The notes beneath the pieces were generated by a model, which was given only the letters and a program-made list of their open reading frames with translations, did no database searches and was not told the DNA's origin. 64,000 nt of DNA from Mangifera indica (lineage: Eukaryota; Streptophyta; Magnoliopsida; Sapindales; Anacardiaceae), in NCBI RefSeq assembly GCF_011075055.1, contig NC_058154.1, positions 3,534,001 to 3,598,000 of the forward strand, read 5' to 3'. A program made the translations under genes and the position numbers. Position 1 is the first letter of the stretch. The number at the start of each line of letters is the position of its first letter. This document shows positions 36,713 to 47,298 of this stretch, piece by piece.

Positions 36713-37559
36713 CACCGAGCCACTGTTTCTCAGTGTTGGATGATTGCGCACACATTCTTCGGAGGCCATATTCAGATGGCTTGGAAGAGTTGGCAGATCA
36801 CACCAATTGACGAGTTTGAGTTTTCGGGACTCTTCACGAGGATGGTTGACGCAGCGTACACCCCGGGATTGTTGTACAAACCATGGGGGATGGTCGATCA
36901 GGTATAGTGTATATATATTTCTATTACATTGAATTGGTTGACGACAACGATAATTAACTAAAATTTTTCACTGTTTATAGGTTTACATCCCTATAAACTT
37001 CGACAACGCACATTGGGTTGTCGGAGTTATAGATTTGCGAGAATGGTCGATTATGGTATACGATTCGGAGGCATCATATTCGGGGAATATGGAGACTCTT
37101 GAACAGCGCATGCGACCGTATATGACATTCATTCCCGCTTTATTAGAGGCGATGAGTTTTTGGATAGCTTCTGGGAGGACTCCACGACGTGATTCCCTCA
37201 TTTTGTATCGAGCGACGGCTGTCCCTTAGCAAGGAGTGGGCTCCGGTGACTGTGGCATGTTTATGTTACGGGTTTTTGAGTGTTTGGCATTGTCACGGAG
37301 CGTCGATTTTCCCCAGGAGTCGTCTACCTCTATGCATCGACGTTTAGCATCGCAGTTGTATTTTCACTACATCGAGTAGCTCACGGATGTATATTTAGTT
37401 ACCTCGTTGTTTATTTATCATTCTTCATATGTTCGTATGTATATATTTATTGTATGTGCATATGTGTATGATATACTTTATATGTGGTTAGATATGGATA
37501 TGTATTTGATTTCATTCTATATATGATTTGAGTGATGTTACTATTAAGCATGAGTAGAT

Positions 37560-39210
37560 ATATCGTAAAAAGATGAAATTCGAAAAAATGAAACTGAAAT
37601 TCGAATTCTAAAAGTTGAAAAATCCTAGAATGGCAACAATAAAAAAATTCTTCAAAAATCTGAAAAAAATGAGTCAATATCTTGTAAAATAGTGAAATTC
37701 GAAAAAACAGAACTGAAATTCGAATTCTAAAAGTTGAAAAACCCTAGAATGGCAACAATCGAAAAATTCTTCGAAAATCTAAAAAATACGAGTCGATATC
37801 TCGTAAAACGGTAAAATTCAAAAAAACGTAACTAAAATTCGAATTCTAAAAGTTGAAAAACCCTAGAATGGCAACAATAAAAAAATTCTTCGAAAATCTG
37901 AAAAATACGAGTCGATATCTCGTAAAATGGTGAAATTCAAAAAAACAGAACTGAAATTCGAATTCTAAAAGTTGAAAAACCCTAGAATGACAACAATCAA
38001 AAAATTATTTGAAAATCTGAAAAATACGAGTCGATATCTCGTAAAGTAGTGAAATTTGAAAAAACAGAACTGAAATTCGAATTCTAAAAAATAAAAAACC
38101 ATAGAATGGCAACAATTGAAAAATTCTTCAGAAATCTAAAAAATACGAGTCGATTTCTCGTAAAAAAGTGAAATTTGAAAAAACGGAACTGAAATTCGAA
38201 TTCTAAAAGTTGAAAAACCCTAGAATAGTAACAATTGAAAAATTCTTTGAAAATCTGAAAAATACGAATCGATATCTCGTAAAACAATGAAATTCAAAAA
38301 AATGGAACTAAAATTCGAATTCTAAAAGTTGAAAAACCCTAAAATGGCAACAATCAAAAAATTCTTTTAAAATCTAAAAAATACGAGTTGATATCTCGTA
38401 AAACGGTGAAATTCGAAAAAATGAAACTAAAATTCAAATTCTAAAAGTTGAAAAACCCTATAATGACAACAATCGAAAAATTCTTCAGAAATCTAAAAAT
38501 ACGAGTTGATATCTCGTAAAACGGTAAAATTCAAAAAAACGGAACTGAAATTTCAATTCTGAAAGTTAAAAAACCTTAGAATGATAACAATCAAAAAATT
38601 CTTCAGAAATCTGAAAAATACGAGTCCATATCTCGTAAAATGGTGAAATTCGAAAAAACGGAACTGAAATTCGAATTCTAAAAGTTGAAAAACCCTAGAA
38701 TGGTAACAATTGAAAAATTCTTCGTAAATCTAAAAAATACGAATCGATATCTCGTAAAACGGTGAAATTCGAAAAAAATGAAACTGAAATTCCAATTCTG
38801 AAAGTTAAAAAACCCTAGAATGGCAACAATCAAAAAATTCTGCAGAAATCTGAAAAATACGAGTCAATATCTCGTAAAACGGTAAAATTCGAAAAAACAG
38901 AACTGAAATTCGAATTCTAAAAGTTGAAAAACCCTAGAATGGTAACAATCAAAAAATTCTTCGAAAATCTAAAAAATACAAATCGATATCTCGTAAAAAG
39001 GTGAAATTCAAAAAAACAGAACTAAAATTCGAATTCTAAAAGTTGAAAAACCCTAAAATGACAACAATAGAAAAATTCTTCGGAAATCTGAAAAATACGA
39101 GTCGATATCTCGTAAAACGGAATGAAATTCGAATTCTAAAAGTTGAAAAACCTTATAATGGGAACAATCGAAAAATTCTTCAGAAATATGAAAAATACGA
39201 GTCGATATAT
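37560..39210 (+). repeat. Right array of the 119-bp MULE repeat (about 14 units)
   Basis: GAATTCTAAAAGTTGAAAAA recurs from 37603 at 119-bp steps (37722, 37841, 37960, 38079, 38198, 38317 and on), with one or two units of 118 or 120, to a shortened last unit near 39130. Each unit carries GATATCTCGTAAAA and CCCTAGAATGGCAACAATCG. Open frames crossing it (37447, 38084, 39043, 39053) are repeat artefacts, not genes. Confidence 0.95.
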
Positions 39211-40137
39211 CAAAATGCCCCCCAAATTTTAATAAGATTTTGTTTGACCCCTCAATTATATATTCGTAAAATTTCATTGAGAAATTTATAATGCACTTAT
39301 TATGTTTAATATTAAAATACCCCTAATTTTAATAAAATTTCATTTAAATCCTTCTAGTGAGTGAGGAGGTTTATATAAATGAAGACAAGGGTAATTTTGG
39401 TATTTTAGAAAAAGTCATGGGCATTTTTGCTTAAAAATAGTGAATTTGGGCATTTTTACTTGAAAATAGTGATTTTGGGTATTTTTGTTTAGTGAGAGGG
39501 TATTTTGGCCATTTTTGATAATTTCCATTCTTTCTAATGAAATAGATAAGCATGAATTAAAAATCCTCAGATATTGCAAGGTCACATCCTTATATAAAAT
39601 TCTTGGTGTCACGATTGTGCACTCTAGTAATGCGTAGTCATGCATCCATTTAATTCCCTTAACATAGCATCACTCCCATTTTGTCTATATGGTGAGTTGA
39701 TAAATGGGTGTACACCTTTCATGCACAACTATTTATCAAGGCAATTTTTTACAATTTTAACTTAGCCATTTTCAAAACATATTAAAATTCTCTTCAAAGG
39801 AAATGACTAAGACGTACTTATGGGTGTTAATTTCTCCTTTCCTTATTTGGAATTTCGCCCCCAAAATTCAATTAAACAATTCGGGATGAAAATCTTTTAT
39901 ATATTGTTCAACCTCTCCGTTAGTGTCACACCCACAGGTATACAATAAAGATATTTTGGTCATTTACAGTCTTTGAATTAAATTATGTATATGTGTTGAA
40001 GTTAAGGTGCATGGTCTGGCCATACATGTCAAGGGTGCACACCTGTACATGCAAGGCAAAGGGTAAAATAGTCTTTTCTTGTATAGATTGTGAAACTGTT
40101 TAAGCGTTGAAGGTTGTATGACCTTTCATGTGTTGGC

Positions 40138-40300
40138 GAACGCATCAGTTATGATAATGCAACCAGAAGCTTCAGCTATAGCTGAAATGATTCAAAGCTC
40201 AAAATATTCAACCATAACCAGAAGCAGGCCTCTTCGATAATGATCATAAAAGGTATTTTCTTTTGTTTTGTGATGAACAGGATGCAAAAATTCAGCTACT
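40138..40300 (+). pseudogene. 3' terminal fragment of a CHX antiporter gene
   Basis: GCATCAGTTATGATAATRCA, then TCAAAATATTCAACCA and CAGGCC.CTTCGATAAT, align with 22138-22290 of the intact CHX gene, covering the last roughly 32 codons, the stop and some 3' untranslated sequence. There are about a dozen differences. Nothing upstream matches, so only this end was copied or survived. Confidence 0.88.
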
Positions 40301-40399
40301 TATAATTGCTGTTGAAAAATTTTTCTCGATGAAATGATATTTTTTATTGGAAAATTTTTTGTAGAAACTTTGGTTAAGTAGTCTCGAATTGATTCATAA

Positions 40400-40560
40400 T
40401 CATGGTGGATTATAGTGACAGTACCTCAACAATGGCGACAAATACTGAGTTGGAGGCTTCAGAACGAGTTTGCCAGGTGCCCAAGCCAACAGTAGGAATG
40501 GCGTGGCCACTCAACAGCCTAGACCACTCCATTTGATTATGTTGTTCAACTATTTCGTGA
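40400..40560 (-). pseudogene. Aldo-keto reductase first-exon fragment
   Basis: The minus strand encodes SGHAIPTVGLGTWQ, the hallmark N-terminal strand of plant aldo-keto reductases (AKR4-like), followed by SEASNSVFVAIVE, the helix after it. Reading ends in a stop at 40410 soon after. Full enzymes of about 310-330 residues go on with the catalytic Asp-Tyr-Lys-His core; none of that is found. It faces the CHX fragment about 100 bp away. Confidence 0.75.
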
Positions 40561-40689
40561 GCCTTTCTGTTTTCCTCTTTGCAGTAATGCTTTCTTTTCA
40601 AGCAGTAGATTTGAACTTTGAACTTCATGCATAATTCTTATTACAAATGGCACCAACATGTATAACTTACAAAAGTTCATTGCTTGTTA

Positions 40690-41160
40690 CATGAAGGACA
40701 CGTCCAAAACCGTTGAATACAACTTGGCTCAACTCTATGTTAACTTTAGGGTTGGATTTGATTTGGATGAAAACAAACGAGCTCTAATTTGATATCGATT
40801 CGAATCTAAAAAAATTAACCAGAATTTAACAAGTTAAGATTTGCATAAAAGACATGTGCAAAACTGACTAAGAGAGCGTGACTCAAATCTATATTAGTTC
40901 TAGGGTTAGATTCATTTCGGCTAAACCTAAACAAGGTTTAGTTGAAAATCAATTCGAGTTTAAAAAAGTTAGCTCAAGATTGATAAATTGAGATTGTATG
41001 AAAGACACGTCTAGAACTGCTAAAATGAGCATGACTCAAATTTGTGTTAGCTAAAGGGTTGAATTTGATTCACATCGACTTCAAATAAACTCTAACTCAA
41101 GATTGAGTCGAATTCAAAATCGTTAATTCAAGACCTACTAGTTGAAGCTTGATCTAGACT
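40690..41160. repeat. Three tandem copies of a 153-bp repeat
   Basis: GACACGTCYARAACYG (or GACATGTGCAAAACTG) recurs at about 40698, 40852 and 41005, each followed by a TGACTCAAATCTATRTTAG-type stretch and TAGGGTTRGATT. The outer sequence from TTAGGGTTGGATTTGATTTG near 40747 to the inverse near 41308 suggests a hAT-like element that has expanded inside. No coding content. Confidence 0.65.
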
Positions 41161-41309
41161 TGAAAATAATTTTATTTGAATTTGATCCAAAGTAATTCAA
41201 ACTCAGTTCATTTTTATAAAAACAAATAAAATCATTAGTTCGTTTGATCTAAACTCAAATTCAAGCTCAAGCGGCTCAAATCGAATTCAACCCTAATTCA
41301 CTTTGAAAA

Positions 41310-42068
41310 TGTTAGGCCACCAATTTATTATTTTTACAGCAGTTAAGGCCTTCCTGTTGGACTAATTTTTGATTTTTTTTGGCCATTAAAACTACGCCCA
41401 AATGAAGAATTCTTCTTTTCCAAAGCACGGGATATATTTCCCATTCTAAAGGGCTTTTCCGTTTCCCAACAAAAGTAACATTGACAGTCTGCTCAATTGT
41501 TTTGTTTTGTTTGGATTTTGCAATGGCTGATACAGATTACATACTTGTAAAGAAAATGGCAATGAAAAGAGGATTAGAAGAAAATCAAACACGAAAATTG
41601 AATTGTAACCAAAAGAAACAATTGAGTAATGAGAATGAGCTTCAATTCAAATTACAGGTGGATTCAAGTCATTTGAATTGAATCAATTTAAATTCGAATT
41701 CATATTTAACTCAAACAAATCAAATTTAAATTGGAGTTTTAATTCAATTTTAATTTGACTCATTTCGTTCTTTTAATGATAGTATTCATTCTTTCGTCTA
41801 GTTTAACATTCACCCATTTATAACCTTCTAATAATACAATACAACAATGCAAATAAACTCAGTTAATATTCGAATTAATTATTATGAATTCGAACAAGCA
41901 CAGACCGACAATTATTCGGTCCCAAACATACCCCAATTCAAAGTCGTATCAAAACCATTTGACATTAACACAGCATCGATAATTCCCTACAGATGTTGAC
42001 TGCTCAAAGCCCGTGATAGTGGCGCAATGCTTGCCCCAGGTTGGGCAACAAATTGTTATTTGATTAAA
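41310..42068. other. Intergenic, nothing recognised
   Basis: AT-rich sequence with GAATTCAAATTT-type repeats near 41640-41720. The open frame at 41481-41681 has no known domain. Confidence 0.4.
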
Positions 42069-43420
42069 AGCCAAAGGACTGTTTTCCACCCCAGGTTTGA
42101 TGATAATAGACATCATTAGAATTTTAAAAACTGAAAAATCTACCCCAAGTTTACTCCATTTTTAACCACTCAAGAATTTTTTATCATGATTAAGAGTAAA
42201 ATTATCATTTTACTAGTAATATTGAAAAATATATAATTTTATATTTTTTTCCCACCTCTAAGTTTTAAAAATAGATATTTTACTCTAGTTTCAACTTTAA
42301 AAAGTAACATCCCTCCTCCAACAAACTCTTAGGGTTTTTTTCTATCCGACGACAATAATTGCCACTGTCTCTACCATTTTCCTCTCTTCTCTCTTTGCCA
42401 TCGCCGACGACTTCTCATGACAAATGAAGAAGCACCAATGTGACGACAAATCAAATACAAAGCCTTTACCAACTTTTTCAAATCTACCATGTTTTCTGTT
42501 GAATCGACTCCAGACAAAGATTATGTCATGTAATTCGTCTTTGTCTAAACCTGAATCAATAGAAAATGAAGCCAAATCGTCTTTAGTCACGTTTTCTGTC
42601 GAATGATCACATCAGTGCTCCTTCATTTATCATGGGATGTCATCGACAATGGTAGAGAAAAGAGAGGAAAATGGTGGAGATGATGGTAATTATTGTCACC
42701 ATCACCGGAGATAAGAAAACTCTAAAGAGTCGTTTGGTTCCAGTTTTTTAAGATTACTTTGATAATTTATCTTTTATTCATTTGTTTGGTTTGTCAGTAA
42801 TAAAATATTACAGTAATCTTCTATTACCAATACTGACGTGACAGGTAATATAGATGGTAATCTGATTACTACCTTCACCTTAAGTATTTAAAGATTACCA
42901 AGGTAATCTTGATTTTATTATAATTATATTATTATTTATTAATTTTTTGAGACAAAAATAAATTTATTTTTAATTGATATGATAAATAATATAAAAAATA
43001 TTTAAAACTAATTATATTCAAGAGTATTTAAGTAAAATAATTTACTAATAATCTTTTATTATTTTTAATCAAACACAATAATTATTTATACCTATCAAAT
43101 TTTATCAAACATAGTAATTATTTATATTCAATAATCTTCTAAGTAATCTATTTTCAAAGTAATCTTTCTATTTTAGCAATAAAATATTACCCAAATCAAA
43201 CGTCCCCTAAGGGTATGGGGGGTGAATGCCAATTTTCAAAACTTGAAGATAAAAAATAATATAAAATTATATATAAAATGATAATTTTATCTTTAATCTT
43301 AATAAAAATTCTTGAATAATTAAAAATAAGAAAAATTTTGAATAGCTTTTAAATTTTTAAAATCTCTGAGATGTTTGTTTGTTTTTGCATCAAACCTTGG
43401 GTGGGAAATAGTGCTTGGCC
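42069..43420. mobile_element. GGCC foldback copy 4 with a nested MITE
   Basis: The left end is AGCCAAAGGACTGTTTTCCA and the right end is ..GTGGGAAATAGTGCTTGGCC. Flanks are similar ATTAAA-containing sequences. Removing the insert 42726-43207 leaves about 870 bp. The interior includes a hairpin-like AAAATGGTAGAGAC-type region and no gene. Confidence 0.75.
42726..43207. mobile_element. Nested PIF/Harbinger-like MITE, TAA target
   Basis: TAA flanks both sides (42723-42725, 43208-43210). Ends AGAGTCGTTTGGTT and the inverse of GGGGACGTTTGATTTGGGTA match in the CGTTTGRTT core. The interior shares GTAATCTGATTAC-like and AATAAAATATTAC words with the 28569 element. Confidence 0.7.
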
Positions 43421-44448
43421 CTCATTAAAGCATTTCACATCCAACAACAAATCCCCAAAAATCAGCAGGCCAGACTCAGAATCGCAACTCATCAGTGCAT
43501 TCACACATCCAGCCTTACAGAAACCAATAGCCAACAAAAGGGGAAAGAAAAAGAGAAAAAGCAACACCAGGCAAAGTCACTTTCAAATCCAGACAAAACG
43601 CCATTTATCCACCTGCTAGAAAATCTCTTTTTTCAAGAGACACAGTCCCAAACAAAAGCAAAAGCTCATCTCTTTTGCTTCCTCTCCCTCTCTCTCTTCC
43701 ATTCTACTGCCCAAGGCATATAAACCACTCACCCAAGTTTAAAAATCTCGCTGTGTTTCTTTTAAGGGTGGATTTGAATGGAACAAAGGCCGGGTGAGTT
43801 CGATTGGATCAGATTCATGGAACTTGAATCAACTCCAATGGTAAGCAGTAACAAAAAAAACTACCCACCTGCCAAGACTTTAGAACTGCTTGAACTCAAA
43901 TTTGAACTTTGAACTTGAATTATCTCTTCTATGTCTCCCATTCTACTGTCAAGACTGTAAAACTACTCGCCCAAGTTGAACAACCCCCTCTATTTCCTCT
44001 ATTTCTCTAGGGATGAATTTCAGCCAAACAAAAGAAAAAAGCTAGCTCGAATTTAAAATGTCAAATTCAAGCCAACCCAAATGGTGAAAACTGATACAAA
44101 AAAGAGAAAGAGTGGATCATTAGAGAAAAAGAGTTGTGATGCAGCGACACCGGTGAACCCTCAAACTTTGGCCAAACATGACTTTGAATCCACCTATAGT
44201 TACTAATCTCCACAAACACAAACTTGAGCTTTGTAATTAAACAAAGTTAATTTGCTTTTCGTCCACTATATATGAAACCATACAAAGCGTCGAAATAAAC
44301 ATGGTACCACCATATTTTTACATATCACATTACTACTAAGTAGACTAAAATAAGTTCACAACCATTAAAGTAATTATACTCTCCAAAATGAGCAGATTAT
44401 GATAAGCAAAATACTCTTTCAAGATCTAACTAGAAGTATTTAAACATC
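43421..44448. other. Intergenic, downstream of the patellin gene
   Basis: No gene is supported. Overlapping frames at 43349-43723 lie partly in the foldback arm and have no family. Expected 3' untranslated sequence of the minus-strand patellin occupies the right end. Confidence 0.4.
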
Positions 44449-46035
44449 TTAGACATGGGCGGATTTCCGAACAATGTAGCGATATGCAGCAACCTTTTTC
44501 CTCCGGGAGACGGTGTTGTCAACGGAAAGCACCATTTTGCCAGCTTCCCTTGATGTAAATGAGTTGTGAATAGCTTCTTCTGATGGAGAAATCTTCCTGG
44601 GTTTCTCGACTGCTATTGTGTAGCTCCCCTCAGCATTGGGAACAAACTCTGCACTATATTCCAAGTCCCAGCCTCCCACAACTATGTCCCATGTTATTGT
44701 AGCACCAGCCTGATTAATTTATCAAATTAGCAATAATAAACCTCCATTAGTCTTCAATAAATTGGATTCTAACAAAATGAAAGAGAATTTATATAAAAAT
44801 TGGTTTGGCCTTGAAAGTAATTGAACCTCAATCCCCTCAATCTGAATATTAACTTTCTCTCCTCCTTTAACAGTGAACTCGGAAGCCGATTTTGGAGGGC
44901 TGTTGTTCAGATCACTGGGTCGCCACAGCCCACCATATTGCACTGGAATGTCTTCTGGCCTTATAAATCTATAATCATTAAATAACAAAATCCTCTCACA
45001 ACATACCAACTTAGAGTTAAACTTTTCAAGAAATAAATGTGAAACCGGTGAAAGGTGAAAGAGAGAAGCCTCACTTGTAGAGAGTCTCAGCAGCATGTCC
45101 TTCCTTAGAAATCACAAACTTACTCTTAGTTCGCTGAGTTAGGAACGGGCTGAACATTGAGTACAGCATAGTGAAGTACCATGGCACATTGATGAAAATC
45201 TAAAGCCAGACCCACAAATCAATAATGTTTCAAGAAGAAATACAAACAAACAAAAGAAAAATTTAGAAAAGAAAGAGAATTTTACCTTGCGGGCAACCAT
45301 TTCAGGGTAATTATCTTGAAATAAAGAGAGGATCTGATTAGAGGCAACTCTAAGCTCTCTTTTAGGCATGTCTTTAAGATCAGTAACTTGAATAATGGAA
45401 TTGATTCCACCAGGCTTAAAATGCAAAAGATTTATGCCTCTCTCTAACACTTGAACTCTCCACCTTAAAAATTTATTCAGCTTCTCTTCATCTCCAAAAA
45501 TCCTTTCATACATATCTTTATCTCTGAAAACTCCATAAGCATTGTAACAAACAGGGTGTCCTTCTTTATCGTTCCCTTGCATATAGGCTACCAGACCTTC
45601 AAGTTCTTTGAACCCCAAATCTTCCCCAACGACGCCGTCTGCACCAAACTCCTTACGCCAAGCCAAACACTTCTCCAACATGTTAAAAGAATCCAGGACT
45701 CTGAAGTCTCTTGCTCTCAAAAACTTCAAAAGTATCACGTCGGCTTTTTCATCACCACCCAGAAGATGAATACCCCACATGGAGCACTCACTGTCAGAGC
45801 CATGAGAGTGCACGAGCTTGTTCTTGAGTTCTTGTAGAGCTTTCTTTTCAGACGATTTGAGACTTGAGATGAAGTAGGAGTCCTCTTTGAAAGCAGGAGT
45901 TCGAAGAGTGGCTACTTCCATCAGCGTAGTGACGAATGATTTCTTGCTGTAGGGTTTCGGTGAGGCCTCTGGTGGGGAATGTTGATGTTCTTGAATGGAC
46001 ATGGGTGAAGAGTCTACCGCTGATTTTGCCTCCAT
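44449..46035 (-). CDS. PATL6: Patellin-6-like Sec14/GOLD lipid-binding protein, four exons
   Basis: Exons on the minus strand: 46035-45286, 45199-45075, 44968-44827, 44709-44449. All introns are GT-AG, phases 0, 2 and 0, giving 425 residues. Residues about 95-130 are the CRAL-TRIO N-terminal helices (DVILLKFLRARDF), about 150-300 the Sec14 lipid-binding lobe (HFKPGGINSIIQVTDLKDMP), and the last exons the GOLD domain (WDIVVGGWDLEYSAEFVP). The short acidic-poor N-terminus and sequence fit patellin-6 rather than the longer patellins 1-5. Patellins bind phosphoinositides and act in membrane traffic, cell-plate and plasma-membrane processes; that is family knowledge. The start at 46035 (MEAKS) is chosen for the family length; an in-frame ATG 135 bases upstream (46170) is possible but would add a non-conserved segment. 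Confidence 0.93.
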
Positions 46036-46352
46036 TAACGTGTTGAGATGGTAGAGATAATGTGTGTTATACGTATTCTTCGAGTTAATAATAAAAGCTT
46101 GAAGATTAGAAAGAAAGAAACCCTGCTTTAGATTCTCTCTGAACTGCAGAGTTTTCAACCGAAGAAACAAACACGGGGTAAATCAGACTCTTCACAGTGA
46201 CACAAGCAGAGAGATGAAGAGACAGAGAAAAGGTGAAAGACACAGTAGCGTTTGAAAGAGAGATAAATGCCCGCGAGGGTAGTTTTACTGTAAAAGTTGG
46301 GGGCACCTCAACAAAAGGGAGTAAATTTTGCAAGGCGGGTCAATGGTTTAGT
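46036..46352 (-). promoter_or_regulatory. 5' leader and upstream region of the patellin gene
   Basis: This short region separates the patellin start from a GGCC foldback beginning about 46353, so the element lies within roughly 320 bp of the start codon. It includes an in-frame upstream ATG (46170). I see no certain TATA box; no specific regulatory motif is claimed. Confidence 0.35.
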
Positions 46353-47139
46353 GGACAAAGAGCTATGTCCTCCCTAAGTTTTAGGGCATTCGCAAACATA
46401 TCACATTATAATGATTCAAAAATTCAAATACTTATTCATAGGCTAATTTTAATTAGAATTTTTTATGAAAAATAAAATAAAATTATTATTTTATTATTAA
46501 ACTCTAATACCGTAAAAATTTGTATTATTTTTACCTCTTAATTTAAAAAATTAATAAATTTTTTCTAAGATTAAGTTTCGAAAAGTGACATTTTCTTTTT
46601 AGGGTTTCAAATTGCTTCAATGATTTTTCATTGAATGACAACCACTCTTTCCCTCTCTTGGTGATGGGTCTCCCTTCGATGTCTTCTCTCCATCTGAAGC
46701 CCTCTCCCTCCTATCTATGTTGTTTAGATTTTAAATCCAAATAAAACCTTTCGTCTAGACAATAAAAAAATCTAGACAACACTGGTCAAAGGGAGATAAC
46801 TTTGGACAGATAGAAGGCATCGTAGGGAGAACTATCATTAGGAGGGAGAGAGTGGTCGTTGTTTGTCGAAAAATTATTGGAGAAATTTGAAACCTAGTGG
46901 GAAAATGTCATTTTTCAAAACTTAATTCTAGGAAAAAATTGTTAGTTTTATAAACTAAGAGAAAATGATATAAATTTTTAGAATTTTAGAGTTCAGTGAT
47001 AAAATAACGATTTTACCTTTATTTCTAACAGAAAATTTTAATAGAAATTTACTCATAAGTAGGTATTTAAAATTTTAAAATGTCATAAGTGTGTTTTTAA
47101 AGTTGTGCTAAAACTTGGGTAGGAAATAGTTCTTTGGCC
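46353..47139. mobile_element. GGCC foldback copy 5
   Basis: The right end is intact (GGGTAGGAAATAGTTCTTTGGCC in two pieces); the left end is eroded (GGACAAAGAGCTATGTCC). Flanks TGGTTTAGT and TAGTTTTGT match at 7 of 9. Inverted arms contain the family phrases ..TTTTAGGGTTTC and GAAACCTAGTGGGAAAA. Noncoding; adjacent to the patellin promoter. Confidence 0.7.
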
Positions 47140-47298
47140 TAGTTTTGTTTGTATCATACGGTCCATTCACATGCTATGAAGTTATCTTGTTATAAAGAGA
47201 ATGAAACAAATTTATAAATTATACATAGAAGGAAGGATGCAATGAAATGTGCCGAATTGAGCCAAGTATTCTAAAGCTCAAGATTTATTTTATAAGAT

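Larger units (their letters stand above)
32008..37379 (+). pseudogene. DUF1985 + Ulp1-type SUMO protease gene of a MULE, broken
   Basis: Proposed start ATG at 32008 (MVKK), then a GT-AG intron 32020-33348 and an exon continuing DISRKRRL. 33400-34075 encodes DUF1985 (GVDVRFSPFEFALVMGL, then LVDHLDRFNSYPWG), with a frame slip near 33552 and a stop at 33995. Many small exons follow, including a low-complexity region and a heptad-like QMTRLEDRMTRLED stretch. The protease is in 36721-36901 and 36981-37379, with His at 37011 (NAHWVV), Asp at 37062 (YDSE) and Cys at 37251 (GDCGMF), the Ulp1 catalytic triad. A TAG at 37227 lies between Asp and Cys; a MITE interrupts the exon at 36339. Intact Ulp1 enzymes process SUMO; this copy is dead. 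Confidence 0.8.
31742..39525 (+). mobile_element. 7.8-kb MULE carrying a Ulp1-protease pseudogene
   Basis: The left end is GGGGAAATTATAAAAAATAG and the right end is the inverse of GGAAATTATCAAAAATGGCC. Flanks ATTCTTTGG and ATTCTTTCT match at 7 of 9, consistent with Mutator-type 9-bp duplication. Inside are a DUF1985/Ulp1 gene remnant and inverted arrays of one 119-bp repeat near both ends. No MuDR transposase was found, so it depends on another element. The make-up matches the known plant class of MULEs that captured ULP1-like genes (Kaonashi-type). It lies inside a gypsy-like LTR. Confidence 0.75.
29632..39836 (-). mobile_element. Degenerate Ty3/gypsy-like LTR split by a MULE
   Basis: On the minus strand the unit seems to start near 39836 (TTAACACCCATAAG), just after a purine-rich stretch (39838-39875, GGGGGCGAAATTCC..AAGGAAAGGAG) typical of the tract before a 3' LTR. 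It ends near 29632 with GGGCTAGGGTGCTACA. TGTAACACCC starts and GGGTGTTACA ends are common in plant gypsy LTRs. The parts 29632-31741 and 39526-39836 would give an LTR of about 2.4 kb. 29632-31741 also has repeated CATGCA words and no gene; the open frames at 30365, 30746 and 30965 are unrecognised. No internal coding region was found beside it. Confidence 0.45.

Noticed and set aside
37447..39291. Open frames across the 119-bp array, and a possible CRISPR-like array
   Set aside because: The units are contiguous 119-bp tandem copies with no distinct spacers, in a plant MULE; the frames are the repeat read in register.
46310..46360. tRNA-like text (GGGTCAATGGTTTAGTGG)
   Set aside because: No matching acceptor stem, anticodon arm or T-arm could be drawn; it is the eroded edge of a foldback.
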